From positions 9,114,001 to 9,178,000 of the forward strand of contig CAVNZM010000001.1 of the NCBI GenBank assembly GCA_963693365.1: a stretch of DNA of 64,000 nt, given 5' to 3'. Shown in pieces: positions 50,626-63,680 of this stretch. Every line of letters begins with the position of its first letter. Position 1 is the stretch's first letter. The position numbers and the translations under genes are program-made. This DNA comes from Amoebidium appalachense (lineage: Eukaryota; Ichthyosporea). The notes under the pieces were generated by a model that ran no database searches, was not told the origin of the DNA, and saw only the letters and a list, made by a program, of their open reading frames with translations.

Positions 50626-51451
50626 AGAGAGAGAGAGAGAGAATGTGTGTGTGTGTCTGGGGGTGTGTCTGTGTGCATGCGTGCTCGCGTGCGTGAACGT
50701 GTGTGCGCGCAGGCACACAAAGGATCGCTTTGTTCGTATCTGCAATCCAGTGGTGTCCACGGAGCAGGGTATATGGATATGTAAACCAACCAAATGGACT
50801 TTAGATAAGAATCGCTTTGTTCGTATCTGCAATCCAGTGGTGTCCACGGAGCAGGGTATATGGATATGTAAACCAATCAAATGGACTTTAGATAAGGATC
50901 CCGCTTTGTTCGTATCTGCAATCCAGTGGTGTATGTGTCGCGTTTTGCCGGAAAAAATTCTCCCGGTTGGTTGTCATAGAAAGCAGATACCAAACTGTTT
51001 CCAACTCTTAAAAAATGCCCCCCCACCCCCCCCCACCACCACCCATACCTCTCTCCCTTCTCTCTGCCCCTGTCATGCCGGCAAGCAACCAGAAAACAAC
51101 TCAGAGAATGAAAACATGCACACACAAACACACACATGCAGAGAGAGAGAGAAGGAGGGAGAGAGAGGGGGGGAGAGAGAGAGAGAGAGAGGGGGGGGGG
51201 GGGGGGAAGCCTCGGCGAGACACAGTGAGAGACACCAGCATCCACATTCCACCATACATTCCACCGCACATTCCATACACTTACGTTCCCATGGCAACGA
51301 CGAATGCCTTCGATTCATTGGACATTGACCGATTCGTCTCTGTCCTTCCGAATCGGTATTGGTGCATGGAGACGGGTTGGTATGTGAGAGGGAGGTAGCC
51401 CCTCAGACGGTAGAATGCAAGATGCATGGCAGCCTGAACAAACCCGTCCGG

Positions 51452-51542
<91 letters not shown>

Positions 51543-51973
51543 AGTGAGGGAGAAAGGGAAGGGGGGGGAGGGAAAGGTATATGAGTGAGTGAGTGAGTGA
51601 AGGAGTGAGTGAGTGTGTGGGTATGTGCGCGAGAGATTGCGGGGGAGAGGGGGGGGGGGGGGGGGGAAGAAGGGGCGGAGGGGAGAGACGGGGGGCACAC
51701 AAGTACACAGACACAGACACAGACACAGACACAGACACAGACACACGCACACACACACACACACACAGTGAGAGGTCAGTGCGTAGGTATGCATGTGAAT
51801 TAGAAGAGAAACATTGTGTAGTTGTGTGTGCGCAGATTTGTGTGTATGTGTGTACGGGCACGTGTGCCTGGGAGTAAAGCGGCTGGCCGGCGGCCGGTGG
51901 GCGAGACCACGTAAGGCAGTAAAGGGGAATTGTATTTTTTCTTTCTTTCAAGGTCTTCTTTTTTTTTTTTTGT

Positions 51974-52013
<40 letters not shown>

Positions 52014-52989
52014 CTGCTTACCGACACACGGCACTTCTTGAGCGTGTCTTTGCCAATGCCCTTGATGATGGCCAGGTTATAGCCGAATTCTAAGTGGATG
52101 GGGATAATTGGGATTAGGGGGTGCACAAGCGAATGGATGTTGATCGGATAGGTGATTGGTGGATTGGGAGGTTCGTGGGTTTGTCGGGAATGGTCTCTAA
52201 ATGTGTGTGGGGGTACCTTTCCTGGTGTGCCCTGTGTGGCTGGTGGCAGTTTTAACTTATTTTCATTCTATTTTACTAACTCCAATATATATATATATAT
52301 TGGGGGGGGGGGGGAGGGGGGAGGAGGGGGGGGGGGGGGGGGGGGGGGGGAGGGATGAATCAGTATTTTAAAACACACAAGAAAGACCGGGGGGAGGGGG
52401 GGATACGAATGGTAAAACCCTACACACACAGCTTCTGCATTGCAGAACCGTACATGACCACCACAACAGAACACTTATTGTGTGTGTCTGCGCGCGCACA
52501 TGCGTGTCTGCTCAGTTGTATGGTCGGAAGCGGAGAGAGAGGAAAGGGGTGGGGAGGGGGGAGGGGGGGGGGAGTTAGAGGGGGGAGGGAGAGAGGGGAG
52601 GGGGGACGGGGGTTGTGTGTTCATGCGCGCGCGCGCGCGCGTTCGTGTGTGTTCGTGTGTGTTCGTGTGTTCGTGTGTGTGTGAAGGGGGGGAAGGAAGT
52701 GGGGGGAGGGGGGTGGTTTGCAACCTTCCCTCTGAGCCACGAAGCCCTTCTCTGCCTCATTCACCCATGTCTGGATCTCACCTGCATGCCCAAATATGGA
52801 AATAACCGTCAGCACAGTCGACACTGTCATAGCGACGCACACACAAACACACGTGACACACACGACGAGTTTGTATTATTGGTTTGGATCGACCCCGCTC
52901 AATCGGATTCCAAATAAGGCAATTGTTCAAATTCGAAAACCCTTAGGGCCAGGTACGTGACCCATACCGGCGCAATTGTGCACAGATCT

Positions 52990-53067
<78 letters not shown>

Positions 53068-53274
53068 ACCACTACCACCATCACCCAAAAGGGCAAAAAA
53101 AAAAAAAAAAAAAAAAATAAACGGAAACGAAAATAAATAATGTAGCATAGGAATTAACATATCATCAACACAAACACAAAACGCCAACATACACGAGCAG
53201 AGATGAAAAGGAAATCAAAGGTGCCCTGTGTTCCTGTACATGCAATCGTGCAGAATGCAACCATGTACATCGAG

Positions 53275-53310
<36 letters not shown>

Positions 53311-54104
53311 TCTTCCCCCCTATCCCTTCCCCTGTCCCCCCCCCCCCCCCCCCCCCCTCCCCCCCTTCTTCCCCCTATCCCTTCCCCTGTCCCCCCCCCC
53401 CCCCCCTCCCTCCCTCCCCCCTCTTCCCCCCTCCGCCCACCTTCCCCTCCAACCCACTGAGCTTCTACACACGTACACACCTTCTCCCTTCTGCCTTCAC
53501 CCCACATCCTTCCCTCAGCACCCAAGCCCCTCGGGTTTAAAAGTGGAGTGTCAAAGCAGAAGAGTGGAGAGAGAATAGGGGGAATCCAACATGTGGCAGA
53601 CAAACATGTTCTTTGCTCATGTGAGGTGGAGGGAAGTCGAGCCTCCGCTGGGGGGGGGGGGGGGGGGGGGGGGAGGGGAGGGGGAGGGCCGAGGTGGGGG
53701 GGGGGGGGGGGGGAGGTGGGGGGAGGGATGGGGCGGGTGGGGAGGGGTGGGGTGAGGTGGGGGGGGGGGGGGGGGGGGGGATACCGTTAGGGTCATCCCA
53801 GTGCAACAGTTCGGGAGGCTGGGCGTCATCTGTTGGTTGCTGGTTGGCTCTGTGTGTGTGTGTACGTGTGTGTGTGTGTGTCAACGTGTGTGTGTACGAG
53901 AGTGCATGTGTGTATGCGCATCCGCGCCTGTGTGTACATGTCGAAGTGTGAGTGTGTGTTAGTGTGAGTGTGAGCGTGGTCGCACGCACAGACGAACAAC
54001 CCCTTTTCGAGTCTATGTATGTATAGTTCTTCTCTTATTCCTCCCGTTTTGGTGTTTGTGTGTTTGGGGTGGGTGAGTGGGTGGGTGGATGGGTGGATGG
54101 GTGG

Positions 54105-54140
<36 letters not shown>

Positions 54141-54271
54141 CTTACAGTGCTTCGAACAGGGGGGGTTTCGATGCGAGTCCTCGCTTAGTCCATTCTTCAT
54201 TCATGATTTTCCACCTATAGGCATACATCGTTCCCTCGTCTACTAGCACCTCCTCCCACCAGTGACCGGTG

Positions 54272-54348
<77 letters not shown>

Positions 54349-54605
54349 GGGGGAGGCAGGGGAGGAGGAAGGGTTAGGGCGTTGCAAACAACGAAAAGCA
54401 CAAATATAAAGTAAAGCCCCCCTCCCCCCTACCCCCTGCTCCCCTTCCCCTCACCATCCCCCAGATTGCTGGTGGTTATAGGGGGTGAGGGGGGGGGGGA
54501 GGGGAGAAAGAGAGCGGGGGGAGGGGGGGGGGAATGAGAGGGAGGGAGGGAGGGAGGGAGGGAGGGAGGGAGGGAGGGGAGGAGGGAGGGAGGGAGGGAG
54601 GGAGG

Positions 54606-54660
<55 letters not shown>

Positions 54661-54987
54661 AGGGAGGGAGTGCGGGAGAGATGACGCAAGAGATAGACGG
54701 AGAGGGAGAGGGAGGGGGGGGAGGGGGGAGGGGGCGGAGAGGTACTAACCACGCCATCACAGAAGGAATGCTCGACGTTGATTGCGTTGACTCCGTCATT
54801 GTAGACATTAATGTTGATGGATTTGTCGTACCTGTCCAATCAAACACATGGATTAAAAATCATATTTGTATAATGGATACGGATTTGGTTTGGTGTAAAG
54901 GTGCTTGTATGTGGATGACTTTCGGTTATGTTGAATACCTTGTTGGGAGATGATCCCCCCCCCCCCCCCCCCCCACACACACACACA

Positions 54988-55032
<45 letters not shown>

Positions 55033-55403
55033 ACAAACACACACACTCAGGCACACACACAAAGAATTGCACGCTCAAAAAAGCAACGACAGATGAATTG
55101 ATTGAAGTAAGGCAGAGTATATGAAACTTGTTAGCATAACAAAAACACACGCTACCCAACTAGAGAGATACACACACCACTATTCGAATACAAGAAAACA
55201 TGATGCACCATTATCTGTCCACCAGAACTACCATAGTTCAAGTGAGTAATCAGGTAAAAGGACGAAAGACCATTCAGCCAATGAAAGGAAACAGATTCAA
55301 TTAAGGAAACACCAGACAAAGAAAACAAGAAGGAAACTATATGCGGGTGGATGAGTGTCTGTGTGTGTAGTATGGCGGCGGTGGTGTTCGAAAAATTGTG
55401 TGT

Positions 55404-55434
<31 letters not shown>

Positions 55435-56025
55435 GGGGGGGGGGGGAGGGGAAGGGGTAGTGAGGTACCCCGAATCTTTCGACTTTCCAATCATTCTTCA
55501 CTCTAGATAAAACCAGAAAGGGATAACAAAAATTGTGGGTGGGTGGGGGGGTTGGAGGGGGGCAAGGTCGAGAGGAGTAGGATGATGTTAAAGAGTTTAT
55601 AGTACACACGACGGGCAACACTATTCCCCCCCCCTCCCCCCCCCCCCCCTCCTCCCCCCGCGCGCCCCCTGCCCTCTCTCTCCCCCAATTTCTTTTCTTC
55701 TTTCCTCATTCTTTTTTTGTCTTTTTATTTTTTGAGGGGGCAGGTTGGGTGGGTGGATGGGGGTGAGAACAGACAGAGAGGGCGACAAGGGGGGGGAGGG
55801 GGGAGGGGGGGGGAGGGGGGGGGAGGGGGGAGGGGGGAATATACCATCTGTCATTGGCCATGTTGTGTAGTCCGTCGTGTGCATACTGGGTGGGGGAATT
55901 TGGGGTTGGGCCTGTGTGGAGGGCCAAAAGGAAGAGGGAGGACTCGATGGTACTGATGTGGCTGGCATTGGTGCTGTGTGTGTGTATGTGTACGTGTAGG
56001 TGTGTGTGTGTGTAGGTGTGTGTGC

Positions 56026-56067
<42 letters not shown>

Positions 56068-56370
56068 TGTGTGTGTGTGCGTGTGTGTGTGCGTGTGTGT
56101 GGATGTGCGGGTACGCTATGTGTGCGTGTACGTGTACGCACAGGAACGCGCGTGTGTTTGCGTGCATGTGTGTATCAGTATTTATGCATCATAATGCGGA
56201 TACTGTGTGTCATGGAGGAGGGGGAGAGGGGGGGGGGGGGGGGGGGGGAGGGGGAAGGAGGGACGAGAGAGGGGGAGAATGAGGCATGCATTAGAGAGTT
56301 ACAATTTTGCAGGCGGAGACATCAAACGACAAAACACAAAGCTTAGAAAAAAATCTAAAAGCCAGCCCCT

Positions 56371-56404
<34 letters not shown>

Positions 56405-56417
56405 ACCACCACCACCA

Positions 56418-56455
<38 letters not shown>

Positions 56456-57963
56456 AAAGGCAAGAAACACTTGTGCAGAGCCCATCATCAGAGGGGTTCT
56501 GATGCCTCCACAAAAAGAAGGGAAAAGGCCGGGGGGGGGGGGGGGGGGGGGGGGGAAGGGGTAAGTACTCTGACGAGCGAATGATCTTTTCTCTCTTGTC
56601 GGCCCACTCAGCTCTCGGCAGCGTGGTGAGGGCGCCCACATTCCTCACAGTCCTCGCATTCTTTGCACTCTGATTGGCTGATCCCTTGGTCTCCCAGTCA
56701 ATGATTTGCTGCACCTGATCCTGAAGCTGTGCCTTGGTGAATGTCTTGCCTGACCTGTAGCCAATGAAATCGCGTGGATGAGGTTTGTCAGTGACATGCC
56801 TAAAACCAATTAGATATAAAGCCTAGCACAATATGCAGAAAAATAGCAGCATATAAAACCAAACAAAAAACCAAAAAAAAGATTGGTGAGTGTCTTGCCT
56901 GACCTGTGGCCAATGAAATTGCACGAGGGGGGTTTGTCAGTGAGATGCCTGGAAACCAATTACCAAACCTAGCATAATATGCGGAAAAATAGCAGCATAA
57001 AAAATTCAAAAAAAAAAAAAAAAAAAAAAAAAGCATTGGTGAATATCTTGCCTGACCTGTGGCCAATGAAATTGCACGAATGGGCTTATGTCAGTACTTT
57101 GTGTGATAAAATGCCATGCCAAACCCCAATAATGAAGACTAATGGGTTTAACATGGGAAACAAATTGCAGAACATAAAGTCCTAAAAAAAATTCAACGGA
57201 CTTATGTATTCCGAAATCCACACACAATATCTCCCCCCCCCCCCCCCCTCTTCCGGGCACTCCTCTTGCCCTACAACACACACGCATGCACACATGCACA
57301 CACACACACACACACATTCACGCACACATTTACAGCTAGGTACAGAATTCGTTTAAACGGGGGGGGGGGGGGGGGGGGGGGGGGGAAGGGCGCTCCGCCG
57401 CTGGGGGGGGGGGGGGGTCGTACTTTCCGATAACCTGCAGTCTGTAAATATTTCCGTTGCAGGCCACAGCCACATGCTGGCACCGTTTGCTCTGCACGAT
57501 CACATCCTCCTGTTTTGATTGGTCGGAAATCAGCAGGGGTAAAACGAAAGATGAAATCATGCAAACACACGAATGAGAATTTTAGAACCCTGGTTTCTTT
57601 GATCTCGGGTAGTAAGAGTACAGGGACAGGCCGGGGTGGGTGGGTGGGTTGGGGGGAGGGAGGGAGGGGGGGGGGGGGGGGGGGGAGGGGGGGAGGGGGG
57701 GAGGGGGAGAGATAAGTGGGGGCAGGATTGACATTGAGAAGAATGGCGGGATGGCTTTGTGAGATGTGTGTGTTTGGGGGACGGAGGCGGGGAAGAGGGG
57801 GGGGGGGGGAAGGATAAGCACAGGCAAGACTTTTAGGAACCCATTTCGGCAATAAGGAAAAAAGAAAAGGGTCCGGCAGATGGGGTGGTCGTGGTTGGTG
57901 GTTCCAGGGGGAAGAAGAAGGGGGGAGGGGGGGGGGGGGGGGGGGGGGGGAGGGGGGGGGGGG

Positions 57964-58002
<39 letters not shown>

Positions 58003-58846
58003 AAGGGGGGAAGGGGGGGGAGGGGGGGGAAATATAATATCTGACCTCTTTTCCAGGCAGACGTGTAGTGCCGAGAATGAGCTCATACCCGTACATGCAC
58101 ACAGGTAGAACCCCCCTCCACGCATGGGCTTGAGCCTATGGAACCCCCCATAATGTGGTTAAATTACGACACTGAATGCAAACGGAGTGGCATATTCCCC
58201 CCCATCCCCCCCCCCCCCCCCCCCCCTCTCCCCCCTGTCAAAAAGCCTCGATGTATATGACCGTGTATAACTGCTTGTTACAACACTGCAAGCCCTCTGA
58301 TTCTCAAATTTTTCACTTGCCCCCCCCCCCCCCCCCCCCTTCCCCCCCCCCCCCAAAAAAAACTCTCATGATTCTATATGCCCCGATTAGATTGCTAACA
58401 TTCACATTCTTTGCTATATAAAGCCGATTATAATATAGTCGAATCCAAATACATTCAAGTATGGCAAACCTTCACACAAATACCCGATGATACACGACAT
58501 AGGGCGTGCTAATACATGGCGTTGCGTTTATATAAAGACGTAACATACGGCATATGTGAATGACGATATTATGATGAAGGGGAGACGTGAGTGCATTTGA
58601 GGTTGGGGTTTGGGAGTGGAAAAAGGGAGCATATTCTTTCCCTTGCCCCTCATTCTCCCCCCCCCCCCCCCCCCTCCCCCTTCACCCTTCCTCCCTCCCC
58701 CCTCCCCCCACCCCCTGCCGAAAAATGAAAAATAAAAATAAATAAAAAGAGAAAGAGAGCGAAAGAAAACGTTCTCTATTTCTTTTCTTTTCTTTTCTTT
58801 TCTTTTTCTTTCTTTCTTTCTTTCTTTCTTTCTTTTTTTTTTTTTT

Positions 58847-58905
<59 letters not shown>

Positions 58906-59180
58906 ATAGAAAGTGAACTTGAATGAGAGGTGGGTGAAGATGTAACTGGAAAGCCGGGGGGAGGAGGGCCGGGGGGAGGGGGGGATTCTTACGTTCCGTC
59001 ATCGATCTCTTTTTGAATGCGGAGGGCAGCGATGATCAGAGTAGCAACACGCTCAGTCTGGGAGGGAGGGGGGGGGGGGGGGGGGGGGGGGGACGGGGGA
59101 ATGTTAGCAATGGCTTTATGGAACATTGTGTATGCGTATGTGCGTGTGTGCGCGGGGGCGTGTGCGAGTGTGTGTGTGTG

Positions 59181-59245
<65 letters not shown>

Positions 59246-59400
59246 ATGCGCGTCGCTGGGTTGCCTGGAGATATGGGGAAAGGCTGCAACTGTCGGGATT
59301 GTTTTGTGTTCTGATGGTAATGGGAGTTGTGTGTGTATGTTATCTTATTCGTTCATTTTTATTTATATATTTATTTATATTTTATTGATCTATTTATTGA

Positions 59401-59439
<39 letters not shown>

Positions 59440-59601
59440 GGGGGGGGGGGGGGGGGGGGGGGTTGGTTACCTGGTTCTGGGTGGGGGGATCGTGATGGAG
59501 AGGACGACCGTCAGAGCAGAAATACGAAGTGGAGAGGGGGAGAGGGTCACGGACACGTAGGTAGGCAACTCTGTGATGTGTGCATGTGCATGTGCGTGTG
59601 C

Positions 59602-59648
<47 letters not shown>

Positions 59649-60034
59649 GGGGGGGGGAGGGGGGACCGGTAGGAGAGGCGCGGGGGGGGGGGGGGGGGGG
59701 GGGAGGGGAGGAGGGGGAGGGGGGGGGGGGGGGGGGAGTGGTTTAGTTGCTTGGTAGGGTGGTTGATTCGACACAACACAGAAGAACACCTGTTCACATA
59801 AACATCCCCCCCTCCCCCCTCCTTCCCCCCCTCCCCCCCCCCCCCCCCAAAAAAAAAAAAACAGGTTTCCCTCTTCTCTTCCTACCATTGCCCCCCCCCC
59901 CCACCAAAAAAAAAAAAAAAAAAAACATCCCCTTTTTCCATTGCCCAATCTCTCATACACATCTAATGAATTCACATCTCACTTAGCCGGATGCTTGTGA
60001 ATAGACTGTCCGTATATTACCCTCCCTCCCCCCC

Positions 60035-60080
<46 letters not shown>

Positions 60081-60352
60081 AGCGCCGCCATTAAAAAGAC
60101 ACCCCCCCCCCCCTCCCCCCCTTCCCCTACCACTACCACCAACACTGCTCCCACTTCATCTCCAACCCCACCCTAATGATAGGCCATGTCAACGAGTCTT
60201 GTGTCTTTACGTTTGTTTGGTTCTCATCGGATGCAATGTTATCCCCCCCCCCCCCCCCCCCTCCCTCCCCCCCTGCTTCTTTGGACTTAGCTCTCACATT
60301 TACCATCCTCTCATGCAGAACAACCCCCCCTCCCCCCCCCCCTCCCCACACA

Positions 60353-60409
<57 letters not shown>

Positions 60410-60643
60410 ACCCACCCACCCACCCACCCACCCACCCACCCACCCACCCACACACACACACACACCTGAGCCACATCTCACTCAGCCAGTTGCTAGTGAA
60501 TGGATTCCATCTGTGCAGCCAAAGATAGCGCTGCAGCTTGCGACCCACCCGGGCCTGAAGAAGCTCCATATCTTTCTTGGTGCGCTCAAGATCTGAAAAG
60601 GGGGGGGGGGGGGGGGGATTGGGAGATTTATGGTGAGTAAATG

Positions 60644-60693
<50 letters not shown>

Positions 60694-60800
60694 ACACACA
60701 CATGCAATTGAATGTGTATGTGTGTGTTTGTGTGCCACACACACACACTCAAATGCATGTGACACAAATACATACACACACATTCAAATGCATGTGTGTG

Positions 60801-60861
<61 letters not shown>

Positions 60862-61043
60862 ACCTTCGTTCTTGCACACACATTTATGCATATGTACACG
60901 CCTTACGGTAAATGATGTGTGTATTTACCAAAAAAAAACGGATATATTCCTTATTGTTTTTATGTTTCCTTATTAAAAAGAAGGACAACAACCAAAACAG
61001 TAAAGACACATGACTGTTTGCAAGGGGGCACACAGGCACACAT

Positions 61044-61107
<64 letters not shown>

Positions 61108-61279
61108 ACACACCTTCCTCGCTCAACAGCGGTTGCAAGGAAACTATAAGTTTTTTACATGTGTCACTGAGGGAGGGAAGGGGCAGACGGGGGAGTGCTG
61201 ACTGAAGGACCGTTGTACTGTTGTCGGTGCCATAGGTCAGAGCCTTCACCAACCTGCGAAAACGGCGGGGGGGGGGGGG

Positions 61280-61310
<31 letters not shown>

Positions 61311-61502
61311 AGGGGGGGCAAGAAGGGGAGGGGGGGTGGGGCGGGGGGTGGGTGGGTAGGCGGGGGGGGGGGGGGGGGGGGGGGGGAAGAAGGGGGGGAA
61401 GCGGGAGAGGGCTGGGGGGAGGGGGGAGGGGCTGGGGGAGAGAGAGAGGGGGAGAGAGAGAGGGGGGGGGGGAGAGAGGGGGGAGGGGGGGGAGGGGGGA
61501 AA

Positions 61503-61533
<31 letters not shown>

Positions 61534-62130
61534 AAAGAGTTAGAATTTAGTACAGATCGAGTACGAAATCCACATTCGTGACGGACAGTTACGGGAGACT
61601 CTGCAAAAAAAAAAAAAAAAAAAAAAAAATACACAGTTGGGTATGTTTTTATGGAAGGGTCTGGAAGGGGCCCAAATGATCCACTTAAACCAAGTGTCGA
61701 TACATTCACCATGCGTGCAAACCTCAACTCAGATAAGGAAGAGGGCGGACGGGGGGTGGGGGGAGGTTGTAGGGTGAGAGGCGGCAAAGGAAGCCTACAA
61801 CTTGTTCAAAGATAACAGCATTTTCTCTTTTTATTTTTATTCTTTAGTTAACTATATATATATATATATATGGGGGGGGGGGGAGGGAGGTGGTGGTGGT
61901 GAGTGGGGTGATGGTAGGTAAATTTTGTATCAAATGCCTTTTTCAGTATTTTATTTCTTTTTATGGATTTTTTTTTTTTTTTTTGCAAGAAGGTTGTGTG
62001 TGTGTTTTGGGAACTGCTGTATAAGGCAATTCATCCACCAAGACAGGTCATGTTAGAGCCCGTGTTGGCACCTTACTGAATACAGGCATCCATTTTCAAA
62101 AGGGAGACAAATCAAAAGCATGAAAGATGG

Positions 62131-62204
<74 letters not shown>

Positions 62205-62496
62205 GTATATGTGCGTGCGTGTATGCTTGCGTGTGTTTGTTCATGCTTGTGTGTGCGTGCGTGCGTACGAAAGTAGGGGGAGAGGGGGTGAGGGGGTGAG
62301 GGGAGGGGAGGGGGAGAGGGGGGGGGGGGGCAACACACATGAAAAACACTTTGCTTAGCATCGAGTTAGGCGAGGTCATCCATCCCTTGTACTTAAGCAG
62401 CACTCTCAGAAGCACCATGCGCACTGCATGGAGCGGCGCAAATGGGTGCCGCGGGTAGATGAGGTAGCTGAGTGCAACAGGTACCGCAATGGCCAC
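46920..62496 (-). CDS. CPT1: Carnitine O-palmitoyltransferase 1-like (N-terminal exons not found)
   Basis: Exons 5'-3': 62496-62339, 61253-61114, 60592-60466, 59570-59471, 59057-58993, 58115-58046, 57509-57424, 56754-56569, 55973-55845, 54831-54750, 54273-54146, 53849-53785, 52781-52725, 52089-52022, 51451-51285, 50556-50499, 49597-49517, 49095-48980, 48536-48403, 47695-47603, 46951-46920 (TAG). All phases agree: 713 aa, against ~770 for animal CPT1. It transfers long-chain acyl groups from CoA to carnitine at the mitochondrial outer membrane. The first exon has the hydrophobic segment and LLKYKGWM of CPT1; [13 protein letters not shown] follows. The catalytic His is in NVEHSFCDG (about residue 375). 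Further motifs: [62 protein letters not shown] and ITTST (usually STSQ). The loss from STS to TST at that site is notable. The start lies upstream or in an unrecognised exon. Least certain boundaries: the starts of exons 4 and 6 and the ends of exons 1 and 18. Confidence 0.95.
49758..49836. repeat. (GA)n microsatellite in a CPT1 intron
   Basis: Pure GA run preceded by (GGGA)n. In the sense of the CPT1 transcript it is a (TC)n tract. Confidence 0.95.
49914..49981. repeat. (GT)n microsatellite in a CPT1 intron
   Basis: Pure GT run followed by GCGTGTGTGTGCGGGTGGG. Confidence 0.95.
50559..50622. repeat. (GT)n run abutting a CPT1 splice acceptor
   Basis: In transcript sense this is a CA run ending directly in the CACACAG acceptor of exon 50556-50499. 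Confidence 0.95.
50724..50936. repeat. 87-bp tandem repeat, about 2.4 copies, in a CPT1 intron
   Basis: ATCGCTTTGTTCGTATCTGC ... GGTGTCCACGGAGCAGGG ... TGGACTTTAGATAAG recurs at 50724, 50811 and 50898. The copies are almost identical, suggesting recent duplication. Confidence 0.95.
51455..51537. repeat. (GT)n run abutting a CPT1 splice acceptor
   Basis: In transcript sense a CA run ending in the acceptor of exon 51451-51285. Confidence 0.95.
54276..54347. repeat. (GT)n run abutting a CPT1 splice acceptor
   Basis: In transcript sense a CA run ending in the acceptor of exon 54273-54146. Confidence 0.95.
54540..54657. repeat. (GGGA)n followed by (GA)n in a CPT1 intron
   Basis: GAGGGAGGGAGG tetranucleotide repeats pass into a pure GA run at about 54611-54656, between exons 54831-54750 and 54273-54146. 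Confidence 0.95.
56734..57112 (-). repeat. Tandem triplication of a CPT1 intron-exon junction (about 150 bp unit)
   Basis: On the plus strand TTGGTGA(A/G)T(G/A)TCTTGCC followed by TGACCTGT(A/G)GCCAATGAAAT begins at 56734, 56883 and 57036. Copy 1 is the true 5' end of exon 56754-56569 with its acceptor. Copies 2 and 3 sit upstream in the intron and carry the same CAGGTCAGGCAAGA acceptor/exon start. The spacer AATATGC(A/G)GAAAAATAGCA is also repeated. Confidence 0.93.
59404..59436. repeat. (AT)n microsatellite
   Basis: Pure AT run in a CPT1 intron, followed by a G tract that lies just before the donor of exon 59570-59471 in transcript sense. Confidence 0.95.
60355..60462. repeat. (CA)n / (CCCA)n compound repeat at a CPT1 donor
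   Basis: CA run, then a CCCA tetranucleotide run, then CA again, reaching the donor of exon 60592-60466. In transcript sense the intron begins GTGTGTGTG then GGGT repeats. Confidence 0.95.
61049..61108. repeat. (CA)n run next to a CPT1 donor
   Basis: CA run ending near the donor of exon 61253-61114. In transcript sense the intron starts GTGTGTACG followed by a GT run. Confidence 0.95.
62132..62240. repeat. (GT)n microsatellite in CPT1 first visible intron
   Basis: Pure GT run followed by GTGC/GTAT variants. Confidence 0.95.
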
Positions 62497-62550
62497 CTGT
62501 GTGCGTGACAGGTGCTGCCCACCAAACATTCTCCCGATTTCTCTCTCCCT

Positions 62551-62581
<31 letters not shown>

Positions 62582-63043
62582 GGGGAAGAAAAACGAAGGA
62601 AGTAGATGTTGAAGTGGGAGATCGGGGAGAGGCGGGGACTGGAAGGGAGGCAGGAGGGAAGGAAGGGGGAGAAAGGGGGGGGGGAGGGGGGGGGAGAAAT
62701 ACAGGTGATTATAAGGAAGAGACATGTGGTTTTCCTCATTGTGCACCATGGCTGGCATTGGATGCTTTCATGATTACAGCCTACGATAATTCCTCTCTCG
62801 TTTGACTGTCCAACCCCATCTATTCCTTACTCAAAAAACAGAAATTTATTCGCCATCAGTTCGGATTCACTTCACGTAACCTGGTGACTGCACATCCGCC
62901 AGCACCCAAAAAGGTAGAAGGTCTTCAAGTCTCCCTGTTTACGTGTGTTTGCATGCACAGGCCGGTACTCCAAACATGAACATGTGAGGATCCATAAGAG
63001 CGACACCGCGTTTTTTTGTGCGCGGGGGAAAGGAAGGGGGGAG

Positions 63044-63084
<41 letters not shown>

Positions 63085-63636
63085 GGGATGATCTCCGAAA
63101 AACGATCTGAAAGGTCATGCTCATGGCTAACCTTAGGGTACTGTAGTCGGGGACCTTCCGTTAGTCCTTTGCGAGGGCTAAAAACGGTTCCACAGCACGG
63201 TATTTCAGTGTTCACGCGCTCGGTCGCGTCACCTAGTGTACTTATAACTGTTACGAAAGAGAGAGAGAGAGGAGAGTTGTGCTTTTTCTTTCTGCGCGAG
63301 GTTCCTTTTCAACTCGGCGAAAAGGCAAAAGAATTCCTTCACAAAAATGTCAACCGACGCAAGAATCTACGTCATTTAGCGGCTATTGATTGGCTAAAAA
63401 GAATACAATATTCCTATTGGGAGGCGTGTTCCAATAGGAACGATCCGGAAGAGCAAAGAAAAATAAACAAACCGTGGCCGTCACCTGGCGTGCACGTGCA
63501 CCGCGCCCGCGCCGCCTGCAGCCGGTGGGCCGCCTGCTTTTTTTTCCTTTTTCACTTTTTCTCGGAGGAGAGTGTCTTTTTTTTGGGGAGGGGGGGGGGG
63601 GGGGGAGGGGGGAGGGGGGGAGGGGGGGGAGGGGGG

Positions 63637-63680
<44 letters not shown>

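Noticed and set aside
55460-55505. Possible CPT1 exon with [10 protein letters not shown] followed by a GT
   Set aside because: The flanking exons (ending at 55845 and starting at 54831) already join in phase to complete a Trp codon and the conserved DRWYDK motif, so no exon is needed here.
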